Source: Haloferula sp. BvORR071
GTDB taxonomy: Bacteria; Verrucomicrobiota; Verrucomicrobiia; Verrucomicrobiales; Akkermansiaceae
Direction: 5' to 3'
DNA length: 64,000 nt
Assembly: GCF_000739615.1 (NCBI RefSeq)
Contig: NZ_BATP01000005.1
Span: forward strand, 124,001-188,000
Part shown: positions 61,725 to 64,000 of the stretch, in pieces
Numbering within the stretch: position 1 is the stretch's first letter
Layout: every line of letters begins with the position of its first letter
Notes under the pieces: generated by a model
The model's database searches: none
Told to the model about the DNA's origin: nothing
Seen by the model: only the letters and a program-made list of their open reading frames with translations
Position numbers and translations under genes: made by a program

Positions 61725-62507
61725 TTACCAGCCCTCTACTCCCTGCACCAATCGTGGTTCCTTCTTCGTATCCAGCCAGCGCAGGACTTCGCCCAGTTGA
61801 TCCTCGGCCATCGCCGTGCAGCCGGAAGTCGGCACCCCCGCGCCCTTCCAGATGTGCAGGAAGATGCAGGACCCGGAACCGGCCATATTGTTAGGGTTGT
61901 GCGCCACGAAGGCCCCGCGGCGATACAGGCCCTCCTCCCTGACCATCGTCTCCGCGCTCTTCCAATCGCGGCTCACCGTGGTGGAGTCCACCACTTGGTT
62001 GTAGAACTTCGATTGCCCGTCATCGACGCCAAAGCAATCCGCCGTGAGCGGCCGGTAACTCAGCCGCAAGTCTCCAGCTGCAGGAGCATAGCCGAAGGCG
62101 AAAGGAATGCGGAATACTCCCGCCGGCGCGCAGCCATCGCCCTCCTTCTTGATCCGGAAACCAGCTGGTGGCTCGCCGCGATGCTCGCCGATTCCCCAAG
62201 CCAGCCCATTGCGCCCCACCGCCACCGGGATTGGGCCCTTCACCGTTTGCCAAGCAGCCTCTCCTCCACTCTTCCGCTCCATCAGCCACAGCTTGCCGGC
62301 AGGAGCCTTCTCCTCCGCCGTCAGCACCAGCAGCACCTGGCGGCAAGAGTCGGGCAATTCATGTGCCAGCCGCTGCGGCATCTTCACGGATGCTAAGCCT
62401 GCCGTGTCTTGCCCGTGACTCAGCTCGATCCCCCGCGCCCCCAGCAGGACCGCGAGCGACCCAAGCATCCACCAAGCGCGCTTCCGGGACATCATCGTGG
62501 AAGCCAT
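61725..62507 (-). CDS. L,D-transpeptidase (YkuD-type) with signal anchor
   Basis: The 260-aa protein has an N-terminal hydrophobic segment (WWMLGSLAVLLGARG). The C-terminal catalytic domain has FLHIWKGAGVPTSGCTAM, matching H-x(n)-S-x-G-C with the catalytic Cys near 231, and AGVFRIPFAFGYAP as the strand before. It resembles YafK-type proteins that cross-link or trim peptidoglycan-linked peptides. ATG 62507 or 62495 (MMSRKR) can start it. It is divergent from the gene at 62748. Confidence 0.82.
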   Translation of the reverse strand: MASTMMSRKRAWWMLGSLAVLLGARGIELSHGQDTAGLASVKMPQRLAHELPDSCRQVLLVLTAEEKAPAGKLWLMERKSGGEAAWQTVKGPIPVAVGRNGLAWGIGEHRGEPPAGFRIKKEGDGCAPAGVFRIPFAFGYAPAAGDLRLSYRPLTADCFGVDDGQSKFYNQVVDSTTVSRDWKSAETMVREEGLYRRGAFVAHNPNNMAGSGSCIFLHIWKGAGVPTSGCTAMAEDQLGEVLRWLDTKKEPRLVQGVEGW

Positions 62508-62747
62508 GCTGCAATGCCACCGCCCCTTGGAGAATCAGAAAAGAAGATGACGGCGGTAAAACGGGATCGACGGAGACAACACCCCAACTTGCCGATCCGC
62601 GACCGCATGAGCGGGATGCTCAAGATTTCACCTTGGGCTCTCGCCCTGCCGCCTCTTCAAGGCTTTGGAAGTGGCAAGCCGACACCTACCTTCTTCAATA
62701 CGCGAGATTCTTCGTTCTATCTTCCCCGCCTTCCGACATACTCGGCC

Positions 62748-63404
62748 GTGGTGACTATCTTCCCCGCCATCTTTCGTGACCAGCGCGGCGAGGAGCGCAT
62801 CGAATTTCAATCCGCTGGCACCTCACTGGGCACGCTCATTCGTGGCGTGACATTTGAAGGCACCGACTTCGATAACCTCTCGCCGCTCACCTCCACCGAC
62901 GGATTCGATCTCCTCCACGATTGTCTGTGCAGTTGCAGCTTTCAAGTCGAGATCCCCTTGCGCCTGCTGACGCCGGAAGGACTTCGCCATACCCGTCTCC
63001 ATGCAGAGATCATCTTGGGAACCCCTAACGAACCCGGCGGACTCGACCAAGAAGTCATCCGCATGAAGCTCACCGAGCCCGAGTTCCAACTGGTCTCCAA
63101 CGGAAGCTCCGGCTGGTTCGAGGGGGAACTGCTCCAACTGGTCGCGCAACTGCCCGCAGGCTTCAGCATCCAAGCCTGCATCACCTGCGGCCTCAGCGAT
63201 TACAGTCCCTACGGTCACAGGATGTTTGGTGACCTGGCCTGCTTCCGTGACGCCGCGGAGGCCTATCGCGAAGTCCGCAGCAAGCTGGACATTTTCGCCA
63301 TCTGGCACCGCTCAACCGAATCCGTCCAGGAAACCCACTACTGCCCCTCCTTCGAGTCCAGGCCGAAAGACCGGGGCTACCGTGGCTTGACCGATTTCCT
63401 CTAA
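62748..63404 (+). CDS. Hypothetical soluble protein
   Basis: The 218-aa protein starts VVTIFPAIFRDQRGEERIEF with a GTG codon (62748 or 62751). It has beta-strand-rich sequence with several Cys (LLHDCLCSCSFQVEI and ACITCGLSD) that could bind metal. No signal peptide or known domain is seen. The frame stays open to 62409, but that part lacks coding character, so I used the GTG. Start uncertain. Confidence 0.5.
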   Translation: MVTIFPAIFRDQRGEERIEFQSAGTSLGTLIRGVTFEGTDFDNLSPLTSTDGFDLLHDCLCSCSFQVEIPLRLLTPEGLRHTRLHAEIILGTPNEPGGLDQEVIRMKLTEPEFQLVSNGSSGWFEGELLQLVAQLPAGFSIQACITCGLSDYSPYGHRMFGDLACFRDAAEAYREVRSKLDIFAIWHRSTESVQETHYCPSFESRPKDRGYRGLTDFL

Positions 63405-63474
63405 CTCACCCACCAGCGCCATCGATTGCCGCTTTAAGATTTGGAGGGGAGATGCTAGCGGTGGAAGCGCATCC

Positions 63475-64000
63475 ATGAAACCCAGCCCTCGTCTCCTCAC
63501 GGCTCTTGCACTCGCGCTCACCCTGCCGGCAATCCAAGCCCAAGAGACACCGAAAGAGCCCCAGCGCCCGGCGATGACTTCCAAGCTCCCGGTAGTCGCC
63601 GCAGACAAGCTCGAAGCCCGCTTGGAGAAAGTCCGCTTCGACTCGAAGTCCTCCACCATCGGACTCGAATTCGTGCTGACGAATCGCTCCGAGAAGGAAG
63701 CCATCCAACTTTGCGAACGCTGGAATAGCTGGGGCAGCAAGCAATGGAGCTTCACCGCCAAGACCGCGGCAGGCCAGGAGCTGGAATTCAGCAATGCGAT
63801 CATGAATTGGTGGGCGAATTCCCCGACCTGCTTCACCATCGAGCCCGGCAAGGAGTTCCCCTGCCCCTGCACCTTGGCATTGTCGGACACCGCAGGAAAC
63901 GTGATGCGCTCGCACACCGAATCCCTCTATCTTGCGTATCACGGTCCCGCTCCAGCGCCGCCCTACAAGCCCGGCTCCACCACCGACCGAGAGTTCCCAG
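63475..64000 (+). CDS. Hypothetical secreted protein, C-terminus cut by window edge
   Basis: The open frame starts at ATG 63475 and runs to the right edge (175 codons, no stop). It has a signal peptide (LLTALALALTLPAIQAQ) and then a beta-rich domain (TIGLEFVLTNRSEKEAIQL, then QWSFTAKTAAGQELEF), like an Ig-fold or surface-associated domain, with three Cys. Not recognised as a named family. It is separated from the previous gene by 70 bp. Confidence 0.65.
   Translation, partial: MKPSPRLLTALALALTLPAIQAQETPKEPQRPAMTSKLPVVAADKLEARLEKVRFDSKSSTIGLEFVLTNRSEKEAIQLCERWNSWGSKQWSFTAKTAAGQELEFSNAIMNWWANSPTCFTIEPGKEFPCPCTLALSDTAGNVMRSHTESLYLAYHGPAPAPPYKPGSTTDREFP

Overview
The window looks like chromosomal DNA of a GC-rich member of the Verrucomicrobiota, probably close to the Luteolibacter/Haloferula group. 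This is inferred from gene content: DUF1501 plus PPC-domain proteins, a PEP-CTERM protein, a giant exported protein with autotransporter-associated beta-strand repeats, a DUF2231/planctomycete-type cytochrome c/leucine-rich-repeat fusion, and a MoxR-DUF58-VWA operon. No insertion sequence, prophage or CRISPR array is visible, and gene style is uniform, so this reads as core chromosome with lineage-specific operons.

Layout. 1-4.0 kb: the N-terminus of a Ser/Thr kinase runs off the left edge, opposite a DUF1501/PPC export pair. 4.2-7.5 kb (minus): an operon for a VTC-type polyphosphate polymerase, a DUF4956 membrane protein and an OprO/P-like phosphate porin. It is preceded by a 663-bp intergenic region with a Pho-box-like site. 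8.2-17.7 kb: an MsbA-like exporter, a GH16 glycosidase, a TIM-barrel epimerase, a PEP-CTERM protein, a PQQ sugar dehydrogenase, a PhoA alkaline phosphatase and a DUF1508 protein. 17.9-29.2 kb: an eight-gene MoxR operon containing an ABC exporter, a DUF58 protein, two VWA membrane proteins and a lipoprotein. 29.3-38.3 kb (minus): a PfkB kinase, a 1248-residue exported protein, a CBS-containing family II pyrophosphatase, argS and a PtsN-like EIIA. 38.4-47.2 kb: two envelope proteins, ligA, the cytochrome/LRR fusion, a hydrolase, a macro-domain protein, a VOC protein and tRNA-Asn. 47.3-51.7 kb: a P-loop ATPase with a long Pro/Ala tail, rplM-rpsI and xth. 51.7-57.6 kb: a GntR(YtrA)-type regulator, an ABC ATPase and two very large related membrane proteins behind a perfect 29-bp palindrome. 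57.6-64 kb: frr, pyrH, small envelope proteins, a Spx/ArsC-like protein, a GreA/B-type factor, an L,D-transpeptidase and a secreted protein cut by the right edge.

How the genes work together. Phosphate is the main theme. A phosphate-selective porin, a polyphosphate polymerase with its membrane partner, a secreted alkaline phosphatase and a family II pyrophosphatase all lie within 36 kb, and the first two loci carry Pho-box-like 7-4-7 sites. A second theme is envelope construction and export (MoxR/VWA operon, YtrA-type ABC operon, MsbA-like exporter, PEP-CTERM and beta-repeat proteins).

Several genes have a -10-like box only 6-11 nt before the start codon and no Shine-Dalgarno sequence. This suggests leaderless or near-leaderless transcripts are common in this organism.
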